The notes: a model not told the origin generated them from the sequence alone. Shown: positions 39,265-48,300, counted from the first letter of the stretch. The stretch: DNA of 64,000 nucleotides from Sphaerisporangium siamense (GCF_014205275.1 NZ_JACHND010000001.1:5456001-5520000), one strand, 5' to 3'. Translations and numbers: made by a program.

Positions 39265-40560
39265 TCACCGGCCTTCCTCGCCTCTGCGCCGGGAGCCGCG
39301 CGGGGGCGGCTCCTCCGCCTCGGCGCGCCGGCGCCGGACGGGCCGCTCCTCGCCCTCGGCGCGCCGCCGCCGCGCGGGCGGCCGCTCCTCGGACGCCGGG
39401 GACCCGCGCCGCGAGGAACGCCGCTCCTCGTGCTCCTCGGCCTCTCCGCGTCCGCTGTGCCTTCCGGGCTCTCTCGGCTCCTCCCGGGGCCGGCGGGGCT
39501 CCTCGCCCCTGCGGCCGCGCCGGGCCGGAGGGCCCTCCTCCTCGGCCGGGCGGGACCTCGGGCCGCGCTCCCCGCGCCTGCCCCAGGCCAGCCGCCGCCG
39601 TGCCCGGCCGCGCTCCTCCTCGGGCTCCTCTTCGCCCTCAGGCTCTTCGCCTTCCTCGCCCTCTTCGGCCTCTTCGCCTTCTTCGAGCTCTTCTTCGGGC
39701 TCCTCTTCCTCGCCCTCTTCGGCCGCGCGGGTCTCCTCTTCGGGCTCCTCCTCCCGCTCGGCCCGCTCGCGCTCCTCTTCCTCCTCGCGCACGGCGGTCT
39801 CGTGGTCCTTGACGACCTCGCCCTCGTGGATCACGCCCCGCCAGCCCTGGATGTCACTGGGGTCGGGCAGCACGTGCACCATGATGTGGCGCCGGATGTG
39901 CTTGAACTCCAGGCGGACGCGGCGGCCCGGGGCCCGCCACCAGTTGCCGATGTGCTCGATCAAGCCCTTGGGGTGGTATTCCAGCGACATCAGCACCCGG
40001 GTCATGGCCGGGGCGAGCGCGTGGAAGGTCACCGATCCGTCCACGTACCCCTTGGCGCCCTTGGAGCTCCAGACGATCTTCTCGTCCGGCACCTGCTCGG
40101 TGATCGTGGCCTCCCAGGTCCGGCGCGGCAGGAAGACCTGCACCTGCCAGGTGATCTTCTCGTCGCTGTCCTGGGTGACCTTCTCGATCTTCTTGGTGAA
40201 GGTCGGCCAGTCCGTGAACTGCGTCCAGACGTTGTAGACCAGGTCGACGGGCGCGCCGATGTCGACGCTCTCCACGATGTTGGCGAACTTGAGCTTGCGC
40301 TTGCCGAAGCCGAGCCGCCGTTTCAGCCCGCCCCAGGCCATCTTGGCCAGGCCCTTGACGCGCCCGCCGCCGCCCTCGGCCCCGGCGAGCTGGCCCAGGG
40401 TGCGGAAGCCGTCGCCGTCGGCGAAGCTGGTGAGCTGCTTGGTGGTACGTTCCACCTTGCGCCGCAGCGCCGACAGCGCGAGCTTGCCCGCGACGCCGGC
40501 CAGGCCGCGAATCTGCTGCTTGAGCGGGTTCGTCAGTCCGCCCTTGCCGTCGTCGGCCAT
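39265..40560 (-). CDS. SRPBCC-domain gas vesicle-associated protein with acidic/basic tail
   Basis: This 431-residue protein has a helical, basic N-terminus (1-90), an SRPBCC/polyketide-cyclase-like domain (about 92-235: ANIVESVDIGAPVDLVYNVWTQFTDWPTF..., VTFHALAPAMTRVLMSLEYHP, GNWWRAPGRRVRLEFKHIRRHI), then a glutamate-only-like block (about 255-320) and finally a tail of alternating Arg- and Glu-rich blocks. SRPBCC genes (GvpZ in Streptomyces naming, as I recall) occur in actinobacterial gvp clusters; the fold binds hydrophobic ligands. It starts 3 bases after the upstream gene and is followed by 146 bases before gvpA. The function in vesicles is unknown. The tail is unusually long and encoded by a pyrimidine-rich (plus-strand) tract. 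Confidence 0.82.
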   Translation of the reverse strand: MADDGKGGLTNPLKQQIRGLAGVAGKLALSALRRKVERTTKQLTSFADGDGFRTLGQLAGAEGGGGRVKGLAKMAWGGLKRRLGFGKRKLKFANIVESVDIGAPVDLVYNVWTQFTDWPTFTKKIEKVTQDSDEKITWQVQVFLPRRTWEATITEQVPDEKIVWSSKGAKGYVDGSVTFHALAPAMTRVLMSLEYHPKGLIEHIGNWWRAPGRRVRLEFKHIRRHIMVHVLPDPSDIQGWRGVIHEGEVVKDHETAVREEEEERERAEREEEPEEETRAAEEGEEEEPEEELEEGEEAEEGEEGEEPEGEEEPEEERGRARRRLAWGRRGERGPRSRPAEEEGPPARRGRRGEEPRRPREEPREPGRHSGRGEAEEHEERRSSRRGSPASEERPPARRRRAEGEERPVRRRRAEAEEPPPRGSRRRGEEGR

Positions 40561-40563
40561 CGG

Positions 40564-41292
40564 TCACTCCCTCCGGCGGACCGGCCGGGACCGCGGCGGC
40601 GCCTGCTCGCGCACGACGCGCCCGCGCGGCGCCGGTTCCTCGTCCTCTTCCGGCTCTTCCTCCTCCTCGTACTCCCGGTCCTCCTCGTCGTAGTCCCGGT
40701 CGGTCTCGCGCCGCGCACGGGAGGGGCCGCGCCGCCGCGGCTCCTCGTATTCCTCTTCTTCCTCCTCGCCGTAATCGGCGTAGCGGTCCTCGTAGCCCTC
40801 TTCCTCTTCTTCTTCCTCACGGCGCGGGCGCACCCGGGCCCTGGCGCCTCTGAGGCCGCTCGCCGCGCGGTCCCTGAGGCCGGAGACGCCGCCCCGCGCC
40901 GCCCTGGTGGCTCCGGTGGCGGTCCTGGTGGCCTCCGCCGCCGCCTCGCCGGCGGCCTCCTCGGCCCCGGCCGCGACGCCCGCCGCGTGTTGCAGTGCCT
41001 CCGCGCGCTCCTGCAGCTTGGAACTGAGCGCGGTGACCTGCCGGGACGCGGCGGCCTTGGCGGCGGCCTTGCCCGCCTCGAACAGTTCGCCGCGGACGCT
41101 CTGGAGGATCTTCTCCAGTTCCGGGGAGGCGCTGGCCAGCTTCATCCCCTGTTCCAGCAGGTTGCCGCGGGCTCCGCCGAGCTTGCCGGTCGCGCCCGCC
41201 ACGGCCAGGGCGATCGCCAGCTTGAACTTGCGATGCCTGCCGAGGAAGTAGCCGAGGGCGACCGCCGCGGCCACCTTGAGTCCGCTTACCAC
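40564..41292 (-). CDS. Gas vesicle operon leading protein: hydrophobic N-terminus, Glu/Arg-rich tail
   Basis: This 242-residue protein is the first gene of the gvp operon. Residues 1-35 form a hydrophobic helix pair (LKVAAAVALGYFLGRHRKFKLAIALAVAGATGKLGG); the middle is Ala-rich and helical (QERAEALQHAAGVAAGAEEAAG); the last 90 residues are alternating poly-Glu and Arg-rich blocks (EEEEEEEGYEDRYADYGEEEEEE). Proteins in this operon position in Streptomyces (GvpY, sometimes labelled DNA primase) are similar in my memory, but no primase motif is present here. GTG 41292 has AAGGAGG with a 6-base spacer. The tail composition closely resembles that of the SRPBCC protein that follows. Confidence 0.78.
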   Translation of the reverse strand: MVSGLKVAAAVALGYFLGRHRKFKLAIALAVAGATGKLGGARGNLLEQGMKLASASPELEKILQSVRGELFEAGKAAAKAAASRQVTALSSKLQERAEALQHAAGVAAGAEEAAGEAAAEATRTATGATRAARGGVSGLRDRAASGLRGARARVRPRREEEEEEEGYEDRYADYGEEEEEEYEEPRRRGPSRARRETDRDYDEEDREYEEEEEPEEDEEPAPRGRVVREQAPPRSRPVRRRE

Positions 41293-41333
41293 GACTGCCT
41301 CCTTCTCCGGCTGAGGGATCGACGGTTGCTGCC

Positions 41334-41358
41334 CTACCCGCCCACATCAGCACAGAAC
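41334..41358 (-). promoter_or_regulatory. Candidate stress sigma factor (SigB-type) promoter of the gvp operon
   Basis: On the minus strand GTTC (41355-41358) and GGGTAG (41334-41339) are separated by 15 bases, close to the actinobacterial SigB-type pattern GTTT-N14-16-GGGTAT. Transcription would start about 35 bases before GTG 41292. Confidence 0.4.
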
Positions 41359-41428
41359 GCGCTTAACCGGAAAAAATGGACATAGCGCGCGGAGAAGATG
41401 GAGGTGCCCGCCCCGGCTTGGCCAGGCC

Positions 41429-41908
41429 TTATGCCAGCGCGGCGAAGAAGCGCTCCCGCTCGTCCTCGGGCAGGTGATCGCTGAACAGCACGCCGTCCAG
41501 GTGGTCGGCCTCGTGCTGCAGCACCCGGGCCAGCATGCCGAGCGCCCGGACGGTGACCGGCTTGCCGAACATGTCACGCCCCTTGGCGACCACCGAGTAC
41601 GACCGCTCCAGCGGCCACCACACGCCCGGCGCCGACAGGCACGCCTCGTCGGCGACGATCCTGCGCTCGGACACCTCCAGGCGAGGGTTCACCAGATGCC
41701 CCGCGCGGCCGTCCAGCTCGAACACGAGCACCCGCAGCGGCACGCCGATCTGCGGCGCGGCCAGCCCCGCCCGTCCCGCCCCGGCGCGGATGGTCACCTG
41801 CAGGGACTTGACCAGCTCACGCAGGGAGCGGTCGAAGGCCGTGACCGGCGCTGCCACGGTGCGCAACACCGGGTCGGCGAAGAGCCTGATCGGCTGGACG
41901 CTGGTCAT
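41429..41908 (-). CDS. def: Peptide deformylase
   Basis: This 159-residue metalloenzyme removes the formyl group from nascent proteins. The three PDF motifs are present: GRAGLAAPQIGV (Gln52-type oxyanion residue), EACLS with metal-binding Cys90, and QHEADHLDGVLF with His132, Glu133 and His136. Motif 2 reads EACLS instead of the common EGCLS. GGGAG lies 6 bases before ATG 41908. The gene is on the same strand as the gvp operon, 136 bases upstream of it, and divergent from the HemD-type regulator. It may be one of several def copies in the genome. Confidence 0.92.
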   Translation of the reverse strand: MTSVQPIRLFADPVLRTVAAPVTAFDRSLRELVKSLQVTIRAGAGRAGLAAPQIGVPLRVLVFELDGRAGHLVNPRLEVSERRIVADEACLSAPGVWWPLERSYSVVAKGRDMFGKPVTVRALGMLARVLQHEADHLDGVLFSDHLPEDERERFFAALA

Positions 41909-42104
41909 GCGCGCTCCCGGGGGTGTCGGCGGACGGCTGGACGCCTCCGAGGGATTCCCGGATCGGCGCGAAGGCAACCGTCGCCGAAGATAAGGCCGCC
42001 CGGCGCCGTCCGCGAATCGGACGCCCCCGGGCGCCGTCCGGATGTAGCACAGAGGTAACAGGAGGGACCCAGCGGCGAAACGGCCGGAAAGCACCATCGG
42101 AACC

Positions 42105-43421
42105 ATGCCGATCTCACACTCCCCGCAGGCGCCTGTGATGCCGACCGCGCGGCCCGCCGGTCCCGGCACGCCGGCCCTCGTCCCCCGCCCCTCCGGCGGA
42201 GGTGAGCACGGGACGACCGCCACACCGGCGGACGAGCTCCCGGCTCCGGCCCTCCGTTCACGGACCGCGCCGGACGCGCTGGCCGGCTTCAGCATCGGGG
42301 TCACCGCCGCCCGGGGCGGCGAGGAGCTCACCGCCCTCCTCGAACGCCGGGGCGCCCGCGTCGTGCGCGCCCCCGCCATCCGCCTCGTCCCGATCCCCGA
42401 CGACGCGCCCCTGCTCGCCGCCACTCTCGCGTGCCTGGACGCCCCCGTCCACGACGTCGTCGTCACCACGGGCGCGGGCTTTCGCGGCTGGATGGCCGCC
42501 GCCGACGGCTGGGGGCTCGGCGCCGAGCTGACCGCCCGCCTCTCCCAGGCCCGCCTGCTGTGCCGCGGGCCCAAATCCCGCGGCGCCGTGCGCGCCGCCG
42601 GGCTCGCGGAGCACGGGAGCCCGCCCGCCGACTTCCTGGAGGACATCGAACGGCACCTGCTGGACCAGGACCTGCGCGGACGCCGCGTCGTCCTGCAACC
42701 GCCCGGCGAGCCGCTCGCCGGGCTCGCCGCCGCCCTGCGCGCCGCGGGGGCCACCGTGATCGAGGCCCCCGTCTACAACTGGACGCCCAGCCCGGACCCC
42801 GCGCCGCTGCGCCGCCTCATCCTCAGGACCATCGCGGGCTCGATCGACGCCATCGCCTTCACCAGCGCGCCCGCCGTGCGCGCCACGCTCGACGCCGCCC
42901 GCGCCGAGCACCTGGAGGACCCACTGCTCGCGGCGCTCGCCGGTTCGGCCGTGGCCGCCTGCGTCGGCCCCGTCACCGCCGCGCCGCTGCTCGCCAAAGG
43001 CGTGCCGGTGGTCCAGCCCTGCGGTTCACGGCTCGGCGCGCTCGCCCACGCCCTGGCCGGACACCTGCCCGAGCACGGCGTCACCCGGCTCACCGCGGGC
43101 GCCCACCGCCTGGAGATCCGCGGGCACGCCGTCGCCGTCGACGGCGAGCTGCAACCCCTGCCGCCCGCCCCCATGGCCGTCCTCAAACGGCTGGCCGAGC
43201 GCCCCGGGCATGTGGTCACCCGCGCCGAGCTGCGCGTCGTGCTGCCCGGCGGCCCCGAGCGCGACTCCGCCGAGCACGCCGTCGAGATGGCCGTCACCCG
43301 GCTGCGCCGCGCCCTCGGCCGCTCCGGCATCGTCGAGACCGTGGTCAAACGCGGCTACCGCCTGGCCTGCGACCGCCGGGCGGCCGGAGCGGTCAGGACA
43401 GCGCGGCCGAAGGGGAACTGA
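42105..43421 (+). CDS. HemD-like (uroporphyrinogen-III synthase) domain fused to OmpR-type winged helix
   Basis: This 438-residue protein has a HemD-fold domain (about 62-335: FSIGVTAARGGEELTALLERRGARVV, VTTGAGFRGWM, AIAFTSAPAVRATLDAA, ACVGPVTAAPLLAKGV) and a C-terminal OmpR/PhoB winged helix (about 345-425: LPPAPMAVLKRLAERPGHVVTRAELRVVLPGG, AVEMAVTRLRRALG, VETVVKRGYRLAC). This architecture is that of NnaR of actinobacteria, a regulator of nitrate/nitrite assimilation, and Rv0260c. It is therefore more likely a regulator than a heme enzyme. No nitrate genes are nearby. The start is uncertain: ATG 42105 has a weak ribosome site, ATG 42138 is possible. Its 3' end overlaps the convergent gene by 29 bases. 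Confidence 0.87.
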   Translation: MPISHSPQAPVMPTARPAGPGTPALVPRPSGGGEHGTTATPADELPAPALRSRTAPDALAGFSIGVTAARGGEELTALLERRGARVVRAPAIRLVPIPDDAPLLAATLACLDAPVHDVVVTTGAGFRGWMAAADGWGLGAELTARLSQARLLCRGPKSRGAVRAAGLAEHGSPPADFLEDIERHLLDQDLRGRRVVLQPPGEPLAGLAAALRAAGATVIEAPVYNWTPSPDPAPLRRLILRTIAGSIDAIAFTSAPAVRATLDAARAEHLEDPLLAALAGSAVAACVGPVTAAPLLAKGVPVVQPCGSRLGALAHALAGHLPEHGVTRLTAGAHRLEIRGHAVAVDGELQPLPPAPMAVLKRLAERPGHVVTRAELRVVLPGGPERDSAEHAVEMAVTRLRRALGRSGIVETVVKRGYRLACDRRAAGAVRTARPKGN

Positions 43422-44025
43422 CCGCCTCCAGCCGCAGCTCCCGCACGATCTCGGCCGCGCAGTCGTCCCGCGACAGGCCCGAGCCCGCCCCGATGAACGC
43501 CTCGTAGTAGGCGTGCCGGAAGCAGCCCGCGAGCAGCAACCGGGCGCTCGCCTCCGGCGTCACGTCCGGAGCCACCCGGCCGAGGCTCCGCTCCCTCGCC
43601 AGGTACTCGGCCAGCGCGGCGATCTCGGCGGCGGGGCCGAGATCGCTCTCGCGCAGGGCCTCGCGGAAGCGCACGGTCATCGACGGCGAGATGAACGCGG
43701 GCATCGCCGCGGCCTGCACCTCGGCGTAGTAGTCGATGCCCGCCCTCACCACCGGCAGCAGGTTGTCGTTCACCCGGCCCTTGCCGGCCTTCTGCAGCAG
43801 AGCGTCCAGCGTGCGCAGCCAGACGGGCAGGCGGTCCTGCAGCAGGACCAGGAACAGGTCCACCGCCTGGGCGGGCGTCGCGCCGCGGAGCTGCGGGTAC
43901 GCGGCGCCGTCCGACGGACGCGCCGCGTCCCGGACGTCCTGTTTCATATATGCGGCCATTTCGAGGACGCGTCGCCGCGTCTCCTGTGCCTTCTTGTGCG
44001 GGTCAGGGTATTGAGTCGTCGCCAT
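43393..44025 (-). CDS. TetR C-terminal-like protein without recognisable HTH
   Basis: This 210-residue protein has the helical C-terminal ligand domain of TetR regulators (AQAVDLFLVLLQDRLPVWLRTL, VVRAGIDYYAEVQAAAMPAFISP, DVTPEASARLLLAGCFRHAYYEAFIGA). The first 60 residues start like a TetR (QETRRRVLEMAA) but then read YMKQDVRDAARPSDGAAYPQ instead of the expected helix-turn-helix ending in a YHHF-type motif. Whether the DNA-binding domain has decayed, or the protein is a non-DNA-binding relative, cannot be told. It overlaps the convergent HemD-type regulator by 29 bases and is followed upstream by a 275-base gap. Confidence 0.7.
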   Translation of the reverse strand: MATTQYPDPHKKAQETRRRVLEMAAYMKQDVRDAARPSDGAAYPQLRGATPAQAVDLFLVLLQDRLPVWLRTLDALLQKAGKGRVNDNLLPVVRAGIDYYAEVQAAAMPAFISPSMTVRFREALRESDLGPAAEIAALAEYLARERSLGRVAPDVTPEASARLLLAGCFRHAYYEAFIGAGSGLSRDDCAAEIVRELRLEAVSSPSAALS

Positions 44026-44300
44026 GGGGATCCCAGGGTGCGCAGTATGTAAAGGTTCAGCACGCGGGTGGCGTTGCGGCCGGGGGGTGCGCGGAGCCGG
44101 AGGACTGTCTCCGTTGTCGAATCGTCGCCGCGTGTGAGGTGCCGCCCGGACGTGCGGGTGCGGAACGACGCAGCGGCCAATTATTACCCGAGATCGGCGG
44201 CCCGCGCCGAGAATAACGAGAACTGCGCGCGCCGCGGCCCGTCACCGCCCGTCACCAAGCCGCCCGCCCCGCGGTACGGACGCGGGCCGCTCAGAGCCGC

Positions 44301-45155
44301 TCAGCCGTCGCTGTCGCGGTCCCGCCGGCGCAGGTAACGCTCGAACTCCGCCGCGATGGCGTCACCGCTGGCCTCCGGCAGGTCGGCGGCGTCCTTGCGC
44401 TCCTCCAGCTCGCGGACGTACTCGGCGACCTCGGAGTCCTGCGCGGCCAGCTCGTCCACCCCGTGCTCCCACGCCCGGGCCTCCTCGGGCAGCTCGCCGA
44501 GCGGCATGGGGATCTCCAGGATCTCCTCCATACGGCTCAGCAGCGCGAGCGTGGCCTTCGGGTTCGGAGGCTGGGCCACATAGTGCGGCACCGACGCCCA
44601 CAGCGAGATCGTCTTGGTGCCCGCCGCGCCCAGGGAGTGCTGGAGCACGCCGACGATGCCCGTGGGGCCCTCGTACCGGGTCAGGTCCAGGTTCAGGGAG
44701 CGGGCCAGGCCCGGATCGCTCACGCTGCCCACGATGGGCACGGGCCGGGTGTGCGGGGAGTCGTTCAGCAGCGCGCCGAGCAGCACCGCCGTCTCCACGC
44801 CCAGCTCCAGGGAGATGCCGACGATCTCGGAGCAGAAGGTGCGCCAGCGCATGTTCGGCTCGATGCCGCGCAGCAGCACGACGTCACGCTCACTGCCCGG
44901 GGGCCGCGCCACCAGCAGGCGCGTCGTCGGCCACACGATCGAACGGGCGACGCCGTCGCCGAGCTCGACGACGGGGCGGGTCACCTGGAAGTCGTAGTAG
45001 TCCTCGGGGTCGAGCTCGACCAGCGGGGTGGCCTTCCACGCCGTCTCAAGATGCGCCAGAGCGCCGCTCGACGCCTCGCCCGCGTCGTTCCAGCCTTCGA
45101 ACGCGGCGATCAGCACCGGGTCGACGAGCTCGGGAAGCCCTTCGAGCTCGATCAC
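44301..45155 (-). CDS. PAC2-family protein
   Basis: This 284-residue protein belongs to the PAC2 (proteasome assembly chaperone-like) family, Rv2125 type: LVDPVLIAAFEGWNDAGEASSGAL at the N-terminus, YYDFQVTRPVVEL, the segment LLRGIEPNMRWRTFC, and LLSRMEEILEIPMPLGELPE near the end. It sits between mshC and metH in many actinobacteria. In Streptomyces the corresponding gene next to mshC has, as I recall, been reported as parJ, a partner of ParA; I could not verify this. The GTG start at 45155 is preceded by GGAGGAGG. It is divergent from metH. Confidence 0.85.
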   Translation of the reverse strand: MIELEGLPELVDPVLIAAFEGWNDAGEASSGALAHLETAWKATPLVELDPEDYYDFQVTRPVVELGDGVARSIVWPTTRLLVARPPGSERDVVLLRGIEPNMRWRTFCSEIVGISLELGVETAVLLGALLNDSPHTRPVPIVGSVSDPGLARSLNLDLTRYEGPTGIVGVLQHSLGAAGTKTISLWASVPHYVAQPPNPKATLALLSRMEEILEIPMPLGELPEEARAWEHGVDELAAQDSEVAEYVRELEERKDAADLPEASGDAIAAEFERYLRRRDRDSDG

Positions 45156-45351
45156 GCGCCGCCTCCTCCTGGCCTGGCTGAGGGCGTTCGCGGGATGAAT
45201 CGCCCTCTCGGCCGCCGGCGGCGGCCTTATACCTAACCAAGCCTATTCGTTGAGGGGCGGTCAGTGTCACCGAGAGGGGGATAGCCGTACGCGAGACCGT
45301 CCCAATTGGACGCGCGTGCAACGGCGTCGGGTTCCGTTTTCCCCCGGCCGC

Positions 45352-45357
45352 TAGTCT
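45352..45357 (+). promoter_or_regulatory. -10 element (TAGTCT) of leaderless metH
   Basis: TAGTCT ends 7 bases before ATG 45365. With no leader there is no space for a cobalamin riboswitch. Confidence 0.6.
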
Positions 45358-45364
45358 TGGGCGC

Positions 45365-48300
45365 ATGAACCGTGAAGCCTCCTCCTTCAGGCGTGAGCTC
45401 TCCCAGCGCGTCCTGGTGGCCGATGGTGCGATGGGCACCATGTTGCAGGCCTATGACCCCTCGCTGGATGACTTCGATGGTCATGAGGGGTGTAACGAGG
45501 TGTTGAACGTCACGCGTCCGGACATCGTGCGTGGGGTGCATGAGGCCTACTTCGCGGTGGGTGTGGATTGTGTGGAGACCAATACCTTCGGGGCGAATCT
45601 GGCGGCGCTGGGGGAGTACGGGATCGCCGATCGGGTGTTCGAGTTGTCGCGGGCGGGGGCGGCGCTGGCGCGGGAGGTGGCGGATGGGTTCTCCTCGGTG
45701 GAGCGGCCGCGGTTCGTTTTGGGGTCGATGGGGCCGGGGACGAAGCTGCCGACGTTGGGGCATGTGGCGTTCGGGGCGTTGCGGGATGCGTATGAGGCGA
45801 ACGCGGCGGGGTTGATCGCGGGTGGGGCTGATGCGTTGATCGTGGAGACGTGTCAGGATTTGTTGCAGGTCAAGGCGGCGGTGGTGGGGGCGCGTCGGGC
45901 GGTTGCGGCGGCGGGGCGTGATGTGCCGGTGATCGCGCAGGTGACGATCGAGACCAACGGGGCGATGCTTTTGGGGTCGGAGATCGGGGCGGCGCTGTCG
46001 GCGATCGAGCCGCTGGGTGTGGATGTGCTGGGGTTGAACTGCGCGACCGGTCCGGCCGAGATGAGCGAGCATCTGCGCTATCTGGCCCGTCATGCCCGGC
46101 TGCCGTTGTCGTGCATGCCCAATGCGGGGTTGCCGGAGCTGACCGCCGACGGGGCGCGGTATCCGCTGTCGCCGCAGGAGTTGGCGGCGGCTCATGTGCA
46201 GTTCACCGGCGAGTACGGCCTGGGCCTGGTCGGCGGCTGCTGCGGCACCACGCCGGAGCATCTGCGTCAGGTGGTGGAGGCGGTCGGCGGCCACCAGCCG
46301 GTGGAGCGCCGTCCGCGTCCGGAGCCGGGCGCGGCGTCGTTGTACCAGCATGTGCCGTTCCGGCAGGACACCTCGTATCTGGCGATCGGGGAGCGCACCA
46401 ATGCCAACGGTTCCAAGGCCTTCCGTGAGGCGATGCTCGCCGAGAACTGGGACGAGTGCGTGGAGATCGCCCGGGGTCAGGTGCGTGACGGGGCGCACAT
46501 GCTGGACTTGTGTGTGGATTATGTCGGCCGGGACGGGGTGGCCGACATGCGGGAGCTGGCGTTCCGGTTCGCCACCGCCTCCACGTTGCCGATCGTGCTG
46601 GACTCCACTGAGCCTGCGGTGTTGCGGGCCGGGTTGGAGATGCTGGGCGGGCGGGCGATCATCAACTCGGTGAACTACGAGGACGGCGACGGCCCGGATT
46701 CCCGGTTCACCAAGATCATGCACTTGGTCAAGGAGCACGGCGCGGCCGTGGTGGCTTTGACCATCGATGAGGAGGGGCAGGCGCGCACCGCCGACTGGAA
46801 GGTGCGGGTGGCCTCCCGCCTCATCGAGGACCTGACCGGTAATTGGGGTATGCGGGTCGAGGACATCATCATCGATTCCCTCACCTTCCCGATCGCCACC
46901 GGTCAGGAGGAGACCCGCCGGGACGGCATCGAGACCATCGAGGCGATCCGCGAGATCAAGCGCCTTTACCCTCAGGTGCAGACCACCCTCGGCCTGTCGA
47001 ACATCTCGTTCGGATTGAATCCGGCGGCACGGATCGTGTTGAACTCGGTGTTCCTCAACGAGTGTGTCAACGCGGGGCTGGACTCGGCGATCGTGCACGC
47101 CTCCAAGATCGTGCCGATGGCGCGTATCCCCGATGAGCAGCGCCAGGTGGCGTTGGACATGGTGTATGACCGGCGGCGTGAGGGTTATGACCCGCTGGCC
47201 CGGTTCATGCAGTTGTTCGAGGGAGTCGACGCGGCGGCGGTGCGCGCCGACCGGGCGGCGGAGCTGGCGGCGATGCCGCTGACCGAGCGGCTCAAGGCCC
47301 GCATCGTGGACGGGGAGCGCAAGGGCCTGGAAGCGGACCTGGAGGAGGCGCTGGTCACCCGGCCCGCTCTGGAGATCATCAATGAGGTGTTGCTGGAGGG
47401 CATGAAGACGGTCGGGGAGCTGTTCGGCTCGGGCCAGATGCAGTTGCCGTTCGTGTTGCAGTCGGCCGAGGTGATGAAGGCGGCGGTGGCGTATCTGGAG
47501 CCGCACATGGACCGGGTGGAGGGCCGGTCCAAGGGCCGGATCGTGCTGGCCACCGTCAAGGGCGATGTGCACGACATCGGTAAGAACCTGGTGGACATCA
47601 TCTTGTCCAACAACGGCTATGAGGTCATCAACCTGGGCATCAAGCAGCCGGTGTCGGCCATCTTGGAGGCCGCGGTGGAAAAGGACGCCGACGTGATCGG
47701 CATGTCCGGCCTGCTGGTCAAATCCACCGTCATCATGAAGGAGAACCTGCAGGAGATGAACTCCCGCGGCATCTCCACCCGCTTCCCCGTCCTGCTCGGC
47801 GGCGCCGCTTTGACCCGGGCGTTCGTGGAACAGGACCTGGCCGACACCTTCCAGGGCGAGGTCCGCTACGCCCGCGACGCCTTTGAGGGGCTGCGGCTGA
47901 TGGACGCCTTCATGGCCGTCAAACACGGCACCCCCGGCGCCGCCCTGCCGCCGCTTCGGGAACGCCGCGTCAAGACCGGCGCCACCTTGACCCGCACTCC
48001 TGAGCAGGCCCTGCCCGCCCGCTCTGATGTGGCCGCCGACAACCCGCTGCCGGTCGCGCCGTTCTCCGGGGACCGGCTGGTCAAGGGGATCGCGCTGGCC
48101 GACTACGCCGCGTTCCTGGACGAGCGGGCCACGTTCATGGGCCAGTGGGGCCTCAAACCCGCCCGCGGCGGCACCGGCACGGGCGGTTCGGGGCCCTCGT
48201 ATGAGGAGCTGGTCGAGGTTGAGGGGCGGCCCAGGTTGCGGATGTGGCTGGAGCGGTTGCAGACCGAGAACCTGCTGCAGGCCGCGGTGGTGTACGGGTA

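Noticed and set aside
39600-39800. Pyrimidine-rich tract that could be a CRISPR-like or microsatellite array
   Set aside because: It is the coding sequence (minus strand) for the poly-Glu block of the SRPBCC protein and has no spacer-repeat structure.
40564-41292. DNA primase label sometimes given to this gas vesicle operon gene
   Set aside because: No zinc finger, Toprim or primase motif is present; the protein is a hydrophobic helix pair plus charged tail.
45156-45364. Possible cobalamin riboswitch upstream of metH
   Set aside because: No B12-box-like sequence was seen, and the -10 element 7 bases before the start codon leaves no leader for a riboswitch.
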